Assembly (NCBI GenBank): GCA_943912255.1 | Contig: CALTTP010000004.1 | Location: 124,001 to 188,000, forward strand | DNA length: 64,000 nucleotides | Direction: 5' to 3' | From: an uncultured Peptoniphilaceae bacterium | GTDB taxonomy: Bacteria; Bacillota; Clostridia; Tissierellales; Peptoniphilaceae | Part shown: positions 34,762 to 45,600 of the stretch, one piece after another | Position numbering within the stretch: the first letter of the stretch is position 1 | Layout: each line of letters opens with the position of its first letter | The notes under the pieces: model-generated | Databases searched by the model: none | What the model was told of the DNA's origin: nothing | The model's input: only the letters and a program-made list of their open reading frames with translations | Program-made: the position numbers and the translations under genes

Positions 34762-36343
34762 TTCAAGTGTCTACTATATCAAAAGAAATTTAATAAACAG
34801 AGTTAAGCAGCTTAGATATAAACCACTAAAGGTAATTGGAAAACTGCTTATACTACTTTACTTTATAAATCTTCCATTTATTTTGCAGCAGAATTTTAAA
34901 AATATAAATTTTGACTCACCGGAAGGTTATGTTGCAGTTTTTGCAGTTCTAATGATTTACTTTGGAATCCCTGGAACATTAAGTTATCTAAAGAGAAGGG
35001 GAATGATTTTTAAACAGGAGAATGTAAACTTTGACTTTACAGCTCCCTTTACTCCAAAACAAATTCTATTAAAGGGTTTTACGTTAAATGCCTTTTATGG
35101 ATTAATATTACAACTTGCCATGGCTGTTGGAGGTTACTTTGTGTTTCATTTGAAACTGTGGCAGGTGCTTTTAATATTTGTGATACAACTTACAGTGTCA
35201 CTGGCTTCAGACTTTGCCATAGCCATAATTATATATGCATCAGAGGACTTAACTGAAAAACACAAACAGATTATACGATATGTTACCTTTGGACTATTAT
35301 TTATAGTTGCACTTTATATGATATGGATTGTAGTTGAAGGAACTGGGCCAGTAAGTGGAAGAATTTTGAGAATGTTAAACTCAGACCCGCTTATGTTTGT
35401 GCCAATATATGGATTTGAAATTGGTGTTGTATCACTAATTATAAAGGGATACACTTTGCCAAGGCTTGTTTCTACAATTTTAAGTTTTGTAACAACAATC
35501 ATCCTGGTAATTTTGGCAAAAAAATGTACTTCCACTGGAGAGTACTATGAAGATGCTATAAAATTTTCAGAAGATTATAGAATTGCAGTTGAAAAAAATA
35601 AAAAAACTGGAAAGTCTCATAGAGTTGGAAAGAAGCAAAAGATTTTGGAAAATGCTAAGTTTACCATTAAGGGAAACTACGCAAAGGCAATTTTTGAAAA
35701 GCAGTTAAATGAATATAAAAAACTTCCTCTATTGGATAAAATAAAACTTCCAGGTTTTGCAGTTTTAGCTTCCCTTTTTTTTGTGTTTATATTTGGAGAC
35801 GAAGAGTTTGGAAAAAATGGATTTTCTGCAGTAATGGGAGCTATTTCAATATATATAAATCTAATATCCTTTAGATTTTTATCTGTAGACGGGGAATATA
35901 ATCACTATACATTTTATTTAATTCCAGATACCATGGGTAAAAAAGTTTTTTACTCAGGCCTATTAGGAAATATTAAGACATTGGTGGTTTCGATTTGTCT
36001 ATTCCTTCCATTTTTTATAATTACTGGACAGGGCCCACTAAGAATACTTGGTGCAGTGTTAATGTTTAATTCAATCTCACTTATCTTCAACTACTTAGGT
36101 AAAGGGATAATTAAAGTATTAGAATCTCGAATGGGAAGAACTTTTGGAATGTTTGCATTTATAATAATTGGATTAATCCTTTCAGGAATCAGTTTAGGAA
36201 TAGGCATAGCTGTAGAGGTATTTTCAAATGTAACAGACGTTGGATTTTTTATTACAGCTGCAATAGCCGTACTGATTTCAATAATTTTACTTTTTATAAA
36301 TGGAAAACTCTACAACAACATGGAGTTTATTACAGAAGAATAA
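34748..36343 (+). CDS. ABC transporter permease (YhaP/exporter type)
   Basis: 531 residues with roughly ten to twelve hydrophobic segments and a soluble loop (about residues 265-330). It lacks LPXTG, ATPase or binding-protein parts, so it is the membrane partner of the 34063-34761 ATPase. Layout resembles the large ABC-2-like membrane subunits that follow single ATPase genes in Firmicutes. A cluster of starts (GTG 34745, ATG 34748, ATG 34754) lies inside the end of the upstream gene; the overlap shows coupling. Substrate not predictable. It is followed by a strong terminator. Confidence 0.78.
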   Translation: MKMYSSSVYYIKRNLINRVKQLRYKPLKVIGKLLILLYFINLPFILQQNFKNINFDSPEGYVAVFAVLMIYFGIPGTLSYLKRRGMIFKQENVNFDFTAPFTPKQILLKGFTLNAFYGLILQLAMAVGGYFVFHLKLWQVLLIFVIQLTVSLASDFAIAIIIYASEDLTEKHKQIIRYVTFGLLFIVALYMIWIVVEGTGPVSGRILRMLNSDPLMFVPIYGFEIGVVSLIIKGYTLPRLVSTILSFVTTIILVILAKKCTSTGEYYEDAIKFSEDYRIAVEKNKKTGKSHRVGKKQKILENAKFTIKGNYAKAIFEKQLNEYKKLPLLDKIKLPGFAVLASLFFVFIFGDEEFGKNGFSAVMGAISIYINLISFRFLSVDGEYNHYTFYLIPDTMGKKVFYSGLLGNIKTLVVSICLFLPFFIITGQGPLRILGAVLMFNSISLIFNYLGKGIIKVLESRMGRTFGMFAFIIIGLILSGISLGIGIAVEVFSNVTDVGFFITAAIAVLISIILLFINGKLYNNMEFITEE

Positions 36344-36346
36344 TAG

Positions 36347-36384
36347 AAACTGTTGGAGTGATATGCCCCAACAGTTTTTTTCTT
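36347..36384 (+). terminator. terminator of the ABC transporter pair
   Basis: AAACTGTTGG pairs with CCAACAGTTT around an 11-nt loop and is followed by seven T. It also separates the convergent fruA gene. Confidence 0.9.
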
Positions 36385-36385
36385 G

Positions 36386-38302
36386 CTATTTAATATTTTT
36401 CTTTAATACGCCAAGTAATATTGTGGAAACTGCAGTACCAACTGCAAGTGCTACTAAATACATAAGTGGGTTTCCGATTACAGGAACTACAAATATTCCG
36501 CCATGTGGAGCCATTAGTGTACAGTTGAATAACATGGACAATGCTCCCGCAACTCCTGAGCCGATTATACATGAAGGAAGTACTCTTGCTGGGTCTTGTG
36601 CTGCAAATGGAATTGCACCTTCAGTTATAAATGAAAGGCCCATTATAATATTTGCTGGCGCTGACTTTCTTTGTGTTTCTGTAAATTTGTTTTTAAAGAT
36701 TAGTGATGCCAGTGCAATTGCAATTGGAGGCACCATTCCACCAATCATAACTGCCGCCATGATATTGTAATTTCCTGCTGCAATGGATGCAGTACCAAAT
36801 ACATAGGATGCTTTGTTAAATGGTCCACCCATGTCAACTGCCATCATTCCTGCAACTATAAATCCAAGTATTAAAGAACTAGTGCCCTGTAAGCTGGACA
36901 ACCAGTTGTTTAGTCCAGTGTTTATACTTCCAACGACTGGTTCTATAGCCAATGTCATAACAAGTCCTGTAAATAGCACTCCAAAGACTGGATAGATGAG
37001 TATTGCTCTAATTCCGTCAATGGCACTAGGTAGAGGCTCTGTAATTTTAATAAGTCCTTTAACTATATAACCTGCAAGAAAACCTGCTACTAAAGCTCCT
37101 AAAAAACCAGAAGTTCCTTGAGCGGCAATAACTCCACCGACAAATCCTGCTACAAGACCAGGTCTATCGGCAATACTCATGGCGATAAAACCTGCCAGTA
37201 CCGGTAACATAAAGGAGAAGGAAAGTCCACCAATGGAGTTTAACATCTGTGCTGTTGGGGTGATGGAACCAAGACTTCCCCGCTGTTCTAGGGTAAGACT
37301 TCCCAAGTCCACAGAGAAACTGTCTATTAAGAAGGATAGTGCAATTAGAATTCCTCCCCCTACGACAAAGGGTAGCATATGGGAGACACCGTTCATCAAA
37401 TGCCTATAGAACTTGTGTCCTGAACTTTCCTCTTTGACTACATCCTTTTTGTCCCTTTGACCGCTTCCCTTATATATTGGTGCATTTTCCGAAAGGACTC
37501 TATCTATTAGAACTTCAGGTTTTGAAATCCCATCGGAAACCTGTGTCTCTACTAGTTTTTTACCGCTGAACCTGTCCATGGGTACATTGGTGTCGGAGGC
37601 TACAATGACTCCGTCTGCATTGGCGATTTCCTCGTCGGTAAGGACGTTTTTCGCACCGCCGGATCCTCTTGTTTCGACTTTGATATCATAGCCTAATTCC
37701 CTTGCCTTTTTCTCTAAAGCCTCTGCAGCCATATAGGTATGGGCAATACCTGTAGGACAACCGGTTACTGCAACCAGTCTTTTTTTACCAGTTGACTTTT
37801 CTTCTGTAGTAGCAGGGGGAACTTCCAATTCCTCATCTTTAAACCTTTCTTTTTCCGCCCTGTCGATAATCTCTAAAAACTCCTCCTTGCTCTTTGCTCC
37901 AACAAGAGAGTCGATAAAGTTTTTATCCATAAGTAGTGTAGCAAGTCTTGAAAGTATGGTTAGATGGACATTGGAGTCGGATTCTGGTGCCGCTATAAGA
38001 AATAGCAGCTTTACAGGTTCACCATCCAAAGATTCAAAGTCCACACCCTCTGGAATGGTTATGGCAGAAAGTCCAGGTTTTGTAACAGAACCAGACTTTC
38101 CATGGGGTATGGCAACTCCTTCTCCAACTCCTGTAGAGCCTTGAGCTTCTCTAGCATAGACCTTATCCTTAAAATCCTGAGGGTTTGAAAGATTGCCTAA
38201 GTTTTGCATCAACTTTACAGCGGTTTCAATTGCGTCCTTCTTGTCCTTTAAACTTTGACCAATTAAAATGCTGTCTTTTTTAATTAAGTCCGTTATATTC
38301 AT
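36386..38302 (-). CDS. fruA: fructose-specific PTS transporter, fused IIABC
   Basis: 638 residues with three domains in one chain: IIA (about 1-145, with the phosphorylated His in AIPHGKSG near 66), IIB (about 170-265, with the phospho-Cys in TGCPTGIAHTYMAAEALEK near 181) and IIC (about 300-638, with about nine hydrophobic segments). It imports fructose and phosphorylates it to fructose 1-phosphate at the membrane, using PEP via EI/HPr (not in the window). The start has GGAGTAAA upstream and lies one base after the fruK stop, so the two genes are coupled. Divergently expressed regulator at 39393. Confidence 0.94.
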   Translation of the reverse strand: MNITDLIKKDSILIGQSLKDKKDAIETAVKLMQNLGNLSNPQDFKDKVYAREAQGSTGVGEGVAIPHGKSGSVTKPGLSAITIPEGVDFESLDGEPVKLLFLIAAPESDSNVHLTILSRLATLLMDKNFIDSLVGAKSKEEFLEIIDRAEKERFKDEELEVPPATTEEKSTGKKRLVAVTGCPTGIAHTYMAAEALEKKARELGYDIKVETRGSGGAKNVLTDEEIANADGVIVASDTNVPMDRFSGKKLVETQVSDGISKPEVLIDRVLSENAPIYKGSGQRDKKDVVKEESSGHKFYRHLMNGVSHMLPFVVGGGILIALSFLIDSFSVDLGSLTLEQRGSLGSITPTAQMLNSIGGLSFSFMLPVLAGFIAMSIADRPGLVAGFVGGVIAAQGTSGFLGALVAGFLAGYIVKGLIKITEPLPSAIDGIRAILIYPVFGVLFTGLVMTLAIEPVVGSINTGLNNWLSSLQGTSSLILGFIVAGMMAVDMGGPFNKASYVFGTASIAAGNYNIMAAVMIGGMVPPIAIALASLIFKNKFTETQRKSAPANIIMGLSFITEGAIPFAAQDPARVLPSCIIGSGVAGALSMLFNCTLMAPHGGIFVVPVIGNPLMYLVALAVGTAVSTILLGVLKKNIK

Positions 38303-38303
38303 T

Positions 38304-39227
38304 TTACTCCTCCAAAGTATTTATATCTATTTCTCTAACGAGATTTAAAACCTCGTCTTTAGTTGCCAGTTCTTCAGAAAAAGCAGAGGCGGATCCACAA
38401 GCTATCCCGTAGCGAAGAGCTTCTTTCAAGGAGTCTTTTTTCAAATAGCCATAGAGAAAACCAGCTACCATGGAGTCTCCTGCTCCAACGGAGTTTACTA
38501 GCTTTCCCTTAGGAGAATTCCCCTGAAAGATTTTTTTATCTTCGGTTATAAGAATTCCTCCTTTTGCTCCAAGGGAAATAACTATATTTCTTGCTCCTCT
38601 TTCCTGTAATTTCTTACCGTAGTAGATGGCATCAGATTCCTTTGTAATCTCTACATTAAAAAGGCTTCCCAGCTCTTCATTATTTGGTTTAATGAGAAAT
38701 GGTCTATTTTGTATTGTCCTCTCCAGCTGCTCTCCTTCTGCATCTACCACAATTTCAACGCCCCTACCCCTTAACTTGTCCATGATCTGTCTATAAAAAT
38801 CCTTTGGCAGGGCAGGGGGAATCTTCCCAGCTAGAACCAAAAAATCCTTTGAGTTAAGCTCTTCTATTTGATGAAGTAGCTTTTCTTTGGTCTCTTTTGA
38901 AATCTTTGGACCAATTCCGTTGATCGCTGTTTCCTCCTGGGATCTAACTTTGATATTTACCCTTGTTAGGGCTTGAGGCTCATGTAGTAGATCCTGATTT
39001 ACATTTCTTTCTTTAAGTAGTTCAACCAGTTGTCCACCCGTAAACCCTCCTACAATTCCCAAGGCTAAGTTGTTGATTCCAAGGTTTGTCAACACTTGAC
39101 TTACATTGAGTCCCTTACCACCTGGAAGGTACTTTTCATCCTTGGTTCTATTGATATTTCCTAAAGAGAAATTGTCAATCTCCACAATATAATCTAAGGA
39201 AGGGTTTAGTGTTACAGTTGCAATCAT
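38304..39227 (-). CDS. fruK: 1-phosphofructokinase
   Basis: 307 residues of the PfkB family. The N-terminal TLNPSLDYIVEID, the sugar-binding GGKGLNVSQVLTNLG near residue 37, LAGKIPPALP near 133 and the catalytic GAGDSMVAGF near 246 place it in the FruK/LacC/PfkB group. It converts fructose 1-phosphate to the 1,6-bisphosphate with ATP, following the FruA import step. The order fruK-fruA on one strand with a divergent DeoR regulator supports 1-phosphofructokinase over tagatose 6-phosphate kinase. AAAGGAGTCTTAG precedes the ATG. Confidence 0.92.
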   Translation of the reverse strand: MIATVTLNPSLDYIVEIDNFSLGNINRTKDEKYLPGGKGLNVSQVLTNLGINNLALGIVGGFTGGQLVELLKERNVNQDLLHEPQALTRVNIKVRSQEETAINGIGPKISKETKEKLLHQIEELNSKDFLVLAGKIPPALPKDFYRQIMDKLRGRGVEIVVDAEGEQLERTIQNRPFLIKPNNEELGSLFNVEITKESDAIYYGKKLQERGARNIVISLGAKGGILITEDKKIFQGNSPKGKLVNSVGAGDSMVAGFLYGYLKKDSLKEALRYGIACGSASAFSEELATKDEVLNLVREIDINTLEE

Positions 39228-39318
39228 CTAAGACTCCTTTCTAATAAAAAATTGGTTTCTAAGTGATATATTATTACCCTTTTTGGACAATCTTAAAACT
39301 AAAGTGATTTATTTTGAT

Positions 39319-39345
39319 TGTTTTTGAAATAACTAATCAAAAACA
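39319..39345. promoter_or_regulatory. inverted repeat, probable FruR operator
   Basis: TGTTTTTGA and TCAAAAACA form a perfect 9-bp inverted repeat with a 9-nt spacer, centrally placed in the 165-bp divergent region between fruK and the DeoR regulator gene. A related TTTTGATTG lies just to the left. The position fits a site that controls both genes. Confidence 0.6.
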
Positions 39346-39392
39346 CGCAATTATGATAAAATATGAAATATATGTGACAGGGGTGATGGGTT

Positions 39393-40085
39393 TTGATAGC
39401 GCAAAGACATAAATGCATATTGAGAGAGTTGGAAATTAAGAGTCCTATTAAAGTAGAAGAGCTTTCGGAAAAATTAAAAGTTTCTGTCTCTACAATTAGA
39501 AGGGATTTAAATACTTTAGACAGGCAAGGAGCTTTGATAAAAGTCCATGGTGGGGCCATTAGGATTGAGGATCAGATAACGGAAGATGTGGAAAGAGCAA
39601 TAAGAAAAGAACTAAATGTTCCTCAAAAGGAGATTATTGCAAGAAAGGCAGCCAATTTAATTAGACCGGCAGATGTGGTTTATCTCGATGCTGGATCTAC
39701 TGTCGCCTCCATGGTAAAATATGATATTCCAAAGGATGTTACCTTTGTTACAAATGACCTTATTATAGGAGTGGAACTTTCCTTAAAGGGATTTAATGTT
39801 TATATACCAGGTGGAAAGATAAAGGCTTCAACGGGGGCTTTAATTGGTGAAGACTGTATGAGTTCTCTGTCTAAGTACATATTTGACATAGGATTTTTTG
39901 GAGCAAATGGAATCTCTGAAGAAAAGGGCTTTACAACCCCAGACATATCTGAAGGTGAAATAAAGAGAAAAGCTTTGGAAAGATGCAAAAGGAAGTTTAT
40001 TCTGGCTGATAAATCCAAGTTGAATAAGGTTTGTACCTATATGTTCTGTGAATATGAAAAAGATATTTTAATAACGGAGAATTAG
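39393..40085 (+). CDS. fruR: DeoR/GlpR-family regulator of the fructose operon
   Basis: 230 residues: an N-terminal helix-turn-helix (VEELSEKLKVSVSTIRRDLNTLDRQG at about 18-43) and a DeoR C-terminal sensor domain with the phosphosugar-binding loops YLDAGSTVASM near 98 and FFGANGISEEKGFTT near 169. Likely represses fruK-fruA until fructose 1-phosphate accumulates, by analogy with other FruR proteins. The TTG start at 39393 is favoured because GGGGTGAT ends five bases before; the nearby ATG at 39386 is out of frame. It is transcribed divergently from fruK; the terminator-free gap to argS is 67 nt. Confidence 0.88.
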   Translation: MIAQRHKCILRELEIKSPIKVEELSEKLKVSVSTIRRDLNTLDRQGALIKVHGGAIRIEDQITEDVERAIRKELNVPQKEIIARKAANLIRPADVVYLDAGSTVASMVKYDIPKDVTFVTNDLIIGVELSLKGFNVYIPGGKIKASTGALIGEDCMSSLSKYIFDIGFFGANGISEEKGFTTPDISEGEIKRKALERCKRKFILADKSKLNKVCTYMFCEYEKDILITEN

Positions 40086-40152
40086 TTTTCCTTTAAGAGC
40101 TTTTCATTATATAATGATAGATAATTAGTAAAATTTGAGATTGGAGAATATT

Positions 40153-41862
40153 ATGATAGATTTTAAAGAAGAGATAAGTAAAATTTTAAGTGAAAAGATT
40201 AGTGAAATCTCCAAAGACGAGATTATTAATAGTATTGAAGTGCCTCCAACCTATGATTTGGGAGACTTTGCCTTTCCAACTTTCCCTTTGGCAAAGGTGT
40301 TTAGAAAAAATCCTGCTGTGATAGCTGAGGAACTAAAGGACTCCATTGACTCAGAACTATTTGAAAAGATAGAGACCAAGGGAGCCTACTTAAACTTCTT
40401 TATAGACAAGGGCCAATTGGCAAAGACCGTTATCCAAGAGTCCTTGGAGAAGAAAGAAGACTTTGGAAAGGTAAATATTGGCCAAGATAAAAATGTAATC
40501 GTGGAATACTCTTCCCCTAATATTGCAAAGCCTTTCCATATTGGACATATTAGAACCACCATCATCGGGGATTCCCTAAAGAGAATTTTCTCTTTCTTAG
40601 GTTACAATGCCATTGGCTATAACCATCTTGGGGACTATGGAACCCAATTTGGAATGTTGATAGTTGCCATAAAAAAATGGGGAAATTTGGTGGAAATTGA
40701 AAACAATCCTATTCCTGAACTTTTAAAACTCTATGTAAAGATAAACAATGAAGTGGAAGATGACGAAAAACTCCTAAGGGAATGTAGAGACGCCTTTGTG
40801 GACTTGGAAAAGGGTGACCCAGAAGCTGTGAAGATGTGGGAGTGGATTAGAAAGATTTCCCTAGAGGAATTTAACAGAGTCTATAAAATGTTAGACATTG
40901 AATTTGACTCCTACAAAGGGGAACATTTTTATTCTGATAAGATGCAGGCCCAAGTGGATAAACTGGAAGAGTCAGGAGTTTTAGTGGACTCTGAAGGGGC
41001 AAAGATAGTGGATTTAGAGAAGTACAATCTCCCACCGGCTTTAATAATAAAGTCCGACGGTTCAACTATCTATATCACCAGGGACATTGCTGCTGCTAAA
41101 TATCGTCATGACACCTACAAGCCTTATAAGAATATATACGTAGTGGCTTCTCAACAAAATCTTCACTTCCAACAACTTAAGTATGTTTTAAAGGAAATGG
41201 GCTATGATTGGTACGATGAAGTGGTTCATGTTCCCTTTGGTATGGTATCTTTGGAAGATGGTACTCTCTCCACTAGAAAGGGAAGGGTTGTGTACCTTGA
41301 AGACGTGTTAAATCGTGCTATTGACAAGGTGGATGACATCCTTTCAAAGAGGGAAGAAGAAAAGGGAATTACCATAGAGGATAAGGAACAGTTGGCAAAG
41401 GATATTGGGATAGGAGCTGTTAAATTCCAAGAGCTGTTTAATCAAAGGATAAAGGACTATGTGTTTTCTTGGGACAAGACTTTGTCTTTTGAAGGAGAGA
41501 CTGGACCCTATGTTCAATATGTCCATGCAAGAATCTGCTCTCTACTAAAGAAGGGAGACTTTAGCTTAGACAAGAAATTTGATGAAAGCCTCTTAACTAC
41601 AGAAGAGGAGATAAATATTTTAAGGGTTCTATACAACTTTAGCTCCACAGTAATAGACGCCCATGAGAAGATGGAACCTTTCTTTATCACAAGATATGTT
41701 GTGGAACTTTCCAAGGAATTCAATAAGTTCTATAATAAGGTGCAAATCCTAGATGAAGATGAGACTTTAAAAGACACTAGATTACTACTTTGTTATACGG
41801 TTAAAAATGTAATAAAAGAGGGCTTGGATTTACTAGGAATCAAAGCGCCGGAAAAGATGTAA
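40153..41862 (+). CDS. argS: arginyl-tRNA synthetase
   Basis: 569 residues, class I synthetase that charges tRNA-Arg. The N-terminal ArgRS additional domain is followed by the HIGH signature (PFHIGHIRTTIIGDSL near residue 130), the conserved GYNHLGDYGTQFG near 157, the degenerate KMSKS-like region LSTRKGRVVYLED near 376, and the helical anticodon-binding DALR domain to the end (IDAHEKMEP..., LLCYTVKNVIKEGLDLLGI). The ATG at 40153 has TTGGAG upstream; an in-frame TTG at 40135 adds six unlikely residues. No T-box or tRNA-like leader was found in the short upstream gap. Confidence 0.94.
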   Translation: MIDFKEEISKILSEKISEISKDEIINSIEVPPTYDLGDFAFPTFPLAKVFRKNPAVIAEELKDSIDSELFEKIETKGAYLNFFIDKGQLAKTVIQESLEKKEDFGKVNIGQDKNVIVEYSSPNIAKPFHIGHIRTTIIGDSLKRIFSFLGYNAIGYNHLGDYGTQFGMLIVAIKKWGNLVEIENNPIPELLKLYVKINNEVEDDEKLLRECRDAFVDLEKGDPEAVKMWEWIRKISLEEFNRVYKMLDIEFDSYKGEHFYSDKMQAQVDKLEESGVLVDSEGAKIVDLEKYNLPPALIIKSDGSTIYITRDIAAAKYRHDTYKPYKNIYVVASQQNLHFQQLKYVLKEMGYDWYDEVVHVPFGMVSLEDGTLSTRKGRVVYLEDVLNRAIDKVDDILSKREEEKGITIEDKEQLAKDIGIGAVKFQELFNQRIKDYVFSWDKTLSFEGETGPYVQYVHARICSLLKKGDFSLDKKFDESLLTTEEEINILRVLYNFSSTVIDAHEKMEPFFITRYVVELSKEFNKFYNKVQILDEDETLKDTRLLLCYTVKNVIKEGLDLLGIKAPEKM

Positions 41863-41889
41863 GAAAAATTGATATATGATAATATGGTT

Positions 41890-41921
41890 AAGCAGTCTTT
41901 AAGGCTGCTTGATTGTATTTT
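41890..41921 (+). terminator. stem-loop after argS
   Basis: AAGCAG pairs with CTGCTT around a nine-base loop and is followed by GATTGTATTTTATT. Modest stem; probably a partial terminator between argS and the mntP-like gene. Confidence 0.5.
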
Positions 41922-41939
41922 ATTAGTTAGGAGAATATT

Positions 41940-42523
41940 ATGTCCATAGTAGATATATTGCTGCTGGGAGTTGGAGTCTCTGCAGATGCCTTTGCAGTTT
42001 CAATTTGCAAGGGACTTTGTCTAGATGAATTTGATGGCAAATATGCCTTGAAAATAGCTCTATTATTTGGATTTTTCAAGGGGCTATGACTTTTATAGGA
42101 TATTATTTGGGATTTTCTTTTATAAATCTAATTCAAAACATCGACCACTGGATAGCCTTTGTCCTATTGGCCTTTATTGGTGGCAAGATGATATATGAAG
42201 CCATAAAATCCAAGAATGATGGGGAATGTCAATGCTGTGCCATAATCGAATTTGATTTAAAGGAAATGATAGTTCTAGCCATAGCTACAAGTATAGATGC
42301 ACTAGCCGTAGGAATTTCATTAGCTGCTATTAGGGTACATATTTTAGAGCCCTCTACCATTATAGGAATTATGACCTTTGGTTTTTCTACAATGGCAGTG
42401 TATATTGGCTATAGGTTTGGGGACAAGTTCAAAAGGGGTTCAGAGATTTTGGGAGGAAGTATTCTAGTAATCATTGGACTAAAGATTTTGATAGAGCATT
42501 TAATAAATCACGGTGGATTTTAA
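41940..42523 (+). pseudogene. mntP: MntP-type manganese efflux pump with one frameshift
   Basis: Conceptually about 194 residues, near the normal MntP length, with six hydrophobic segments and the two half-repeats: VGVSADAFAVSICKGL near 13 and ATSIDALAVGISLAAI near 121, the acidic residues that line the pathway. The start ATG at 41940 (AGGAG upstream) reads to KGL-stop at about 42088; the rest, MTFIGYYLGF onward, is one frame lower. One more G in the run GGGG at 42080-42083 restores a continuous product (GFFKGAMTFIGYY). This is a real single-base loss or an assembly indel. MntP exports Mn2+; loss would leave the P-type ATPase at 12683-15412 as the exporter seen here. Confidence 0.85.
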
Positions 42524-42562
42524 GGTGTTATTTGCAAATTTAAAATTAAGAAAATTATTTAT

Positions 42563-42603
42563 AAGCACCATTTACCACTTATGTAGCAGTGTAGATGGTG
42601 CTT
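42563..42603 (+). terminator. long stem-loop after the mntP pseudogene
   Basis: AAGCACCAT pairs perfectly with ATGGTGCTT and ACCACT with AGTGT extends the stem, followed by AATTTATATT. Likely terminator; it lies 40 nt after the stop and before the surface protein promoter region. Confidence 0.65.
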
Positions 42604-42692
42604 AATTTATATTCTCTTAATCAGTATTTTACAATCTACTTACATAGCAATGTTACAATTAACCTTGATTAGGACAATTCAAGGAGGATGCA

Positions 42693-45600
42693 ATGAAACG
42701 TAAATTTTTTAAAATCTTACTTTCCCTATTATTGGTACTATCTTTTTTACCAATTAATAACATATCCCTGGCAAGTACAGGGGATGTGGTAATAAATGAG
42801 ATAGAATCCAGTGCGCCTAATAAGGGCGAGGACTGGGTTGAAATCTATAATAAGGGAAATGTAGCTGTAGACATTTCAGGCTGGTATATTACTGATGACA
42901 AAGACCAAAGTAGATTGGATAACAATGAAACCAATCCTTTCCCAGAGGGAACTTTAATAGAACCAGGTCAATTTATAGTGTTAAAGGAAGGTAGTGAATT
43001 TACCTTTGGAATTGGTAAGGCAGACACTATCAACCTTTACAATTACAAGAAAGATTCAATGGACAGCTTTTCTTGGACAGGTCATGCCCAAGGAACCTAT
43101 TCTAGAAATCCTGACGGAACTGGAGACTTTGTCGACCTTCCAGCAACAGAAGGACTCTCTAACTCTGTGAAAGAGGAAGTTAAGAAGTCAGAAGTTAAGA
43201 TAAATGAAATTAACTCAGCTCCTGATGACTGGGTGGAGTTTGTGCTAACTGAAGGCAAGTCCTTAGATATCTCTGGATATGAGATAAGGGACAACTCTGA
43301 TGACCATAGATGGAAATTTCCTGAAGGAACTGTAATAAATGAAAAGGAATATCTAGTTGTAGATTCAAAGTCAAAGGGGCTTATCTATGACGATAAGGCA
43401 AAGGAATATATTCCTGGTACCTTTGAAGCAGCCATAGGAATTGGTTCAGGGGACTTCATTAGATTTTATGATAGAGACGGAAATTTACTAGATAGCCATA
43501 GCTGGACAGAACATGCAGCTTATGAAGGAGACGAATCAAAGGCTTCCCTTGGTAGATATGAAGATGGTAAGGGCAACTTTGTCCTTATGCCTGAAACCAA
43601 GGGAATGACAAATAGTTGGTATAAACCAGAAGTTGTAATCAACGAGATAGAATCCAATGGGGATACTACTGACTGGGTGGAAATTCTAAATATGGGAACC
43701 ACTCCTGTGGACATATCTGGATGGATGATTTTAGACAATGACCCTGCACATATGGAAGGGAATAAGGGACTTCCTAGTGGAACCATACTAAAACCAGGAG
43801 AGTATTTTGTATTTGATGAAAACACTCACTTTAGCTTTGGTCTAGGTAAGAATGACGAAGTTAACCTTCTAGCTTCCAGTGGAGCAGTAGTTGAAACCCA
43901 CCAGTGGACTGGACATGCTCAAGGAGTACTAGCGAGAATTCCCGACGGAACTGGGGATTTTATAGACTTTGATACTTCTACAAAGAATGCTCCAAATTTA
44001 AAGACTAATATGGTGGTTTTAAATGAAATTCAGTCTAAGGACCCTAATGGTGGCCCAGACTGGATTGAGCTGGCAAATCCTACAGATGATAAGCTGGATA
44101 TTTCAGGACTTATTATAAAGGATGACGATGACAATCACGCTTATACAATTCCTGAAGGAACTGTCATTGAAGCCAATGGATTTTTAGTATTAACTGAAGA
44201 AGACTTTGGATTTGGCCTTGGAAAGTCAGAGATGGTGAGAATTTACCAAGGAAATATTTTAATTCAAAGTGCAAAATGGGAAGGCCATACAAACCCTACA
44301 TGGGGATTATATCCAGATATAAATGGAGTTGTATATAAAAATACTCTAGTTGAAACTAAGGGTGAGGCAAATAAATTCCCTGGAATTCCTGAAACTTATG
44401 ATGCTGTTGAAACCTGTCCTATACAGATTTTAGATAAAGCTTCAACTTTCTTGGAAGACTCTTCTGGACTGGATTTTCATGATGGAAGGCTATATGCAGT
44501 GGACAATGGTACGGGAATTTTCTGGATTGTGGAAATTGGCAATGACAACGAAATCAACATCATTAGTCAAAAGAGGGTTCAATTTAAAAAGGACGCAGGA
44601 AACCCTAAGGCTAAGGGACCAGACACTGAAGGCATTGCTGTAGACGGCAAGGGAATGGTATATGTGGCTTCTGAAAGAGACAATTCTGACAAGGGAGTAA
44701 ATTACAATACCATTTTAATGGTGGATCCAAGGGCAGAAGGAACAGATTTAGTAGCCTTAAAGGAATGGGATGTTACCAGACTTCTACCAGAAGTTAGTGC
44801 AAATACTGGTATTGAAGCTATTGAGTGGATTCCTAGAAATCATATTGAGGGTTTGATTGTAGATAAAAATACCAATGAGGCATTGGATTTAAATAACTAT
44901 CCTAATGCTATTGGGGATGGAATCTTCACTGTGGCGTTAGAGGATAATGGCCATGTTTATGGATTTGTGCTTAATGAAGACGAGACAGCCACATTAATTT
45001 TTGATGTGGATCCAAAACTTGGTGGAGCCATGGGCTTAAACTATGATGAAGAGGAAAGACTTCTTTGGGTTTCTGCTGATGATGGATTTAACAATAAGAG
45101 GGCAGTTCTTGAGTTTAACAAGACTGGGGAACCTACAATTTCCCATGTAAATCCTCCAGGGGACTTGCCAGTAAATAACTTTGAAGGTTTTGCCATAGGT
45201 TCTAGTGACAAAGATGGAAATAGAAAGGTGTTTTGGTTTGAAGATGGAGTTTCTTCAGGTGCCTTGAGAATGTCCTGTATAAAGGGAAGTTATAGGGAAA
45301 AAATTGGCTTTGAAAAGATTGAAGTACCAGAGAAGCCAGCACCAGAAAAACCTACTCCAGACAGACCGTACCCTTCAGTGCCTACTAACCCACCAAAGGA
45401 TGAAAGCCCTAAGGAGAAAGTTCAATCCTTTAAAGATATCTATACAGCTTTTGAAGTAGAGAGGGTTTTTGGTAAGGACAGATATGAAACTGCCGCTGCC
45501 ATAAGTAAGAAATATTTTGAAAGTGCAGATACTGTAATTCTTGCATCAGGTAGGGAATTTGTGGATGCCTTGACAGTATCACCTCTTGCATCTCTTAAAA

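Noticed and set aside
40086..40152. T-box leader for argS
   Set aside because: Only 67 bases separate it from the previous stop; no T-box sequence or stem was seen.
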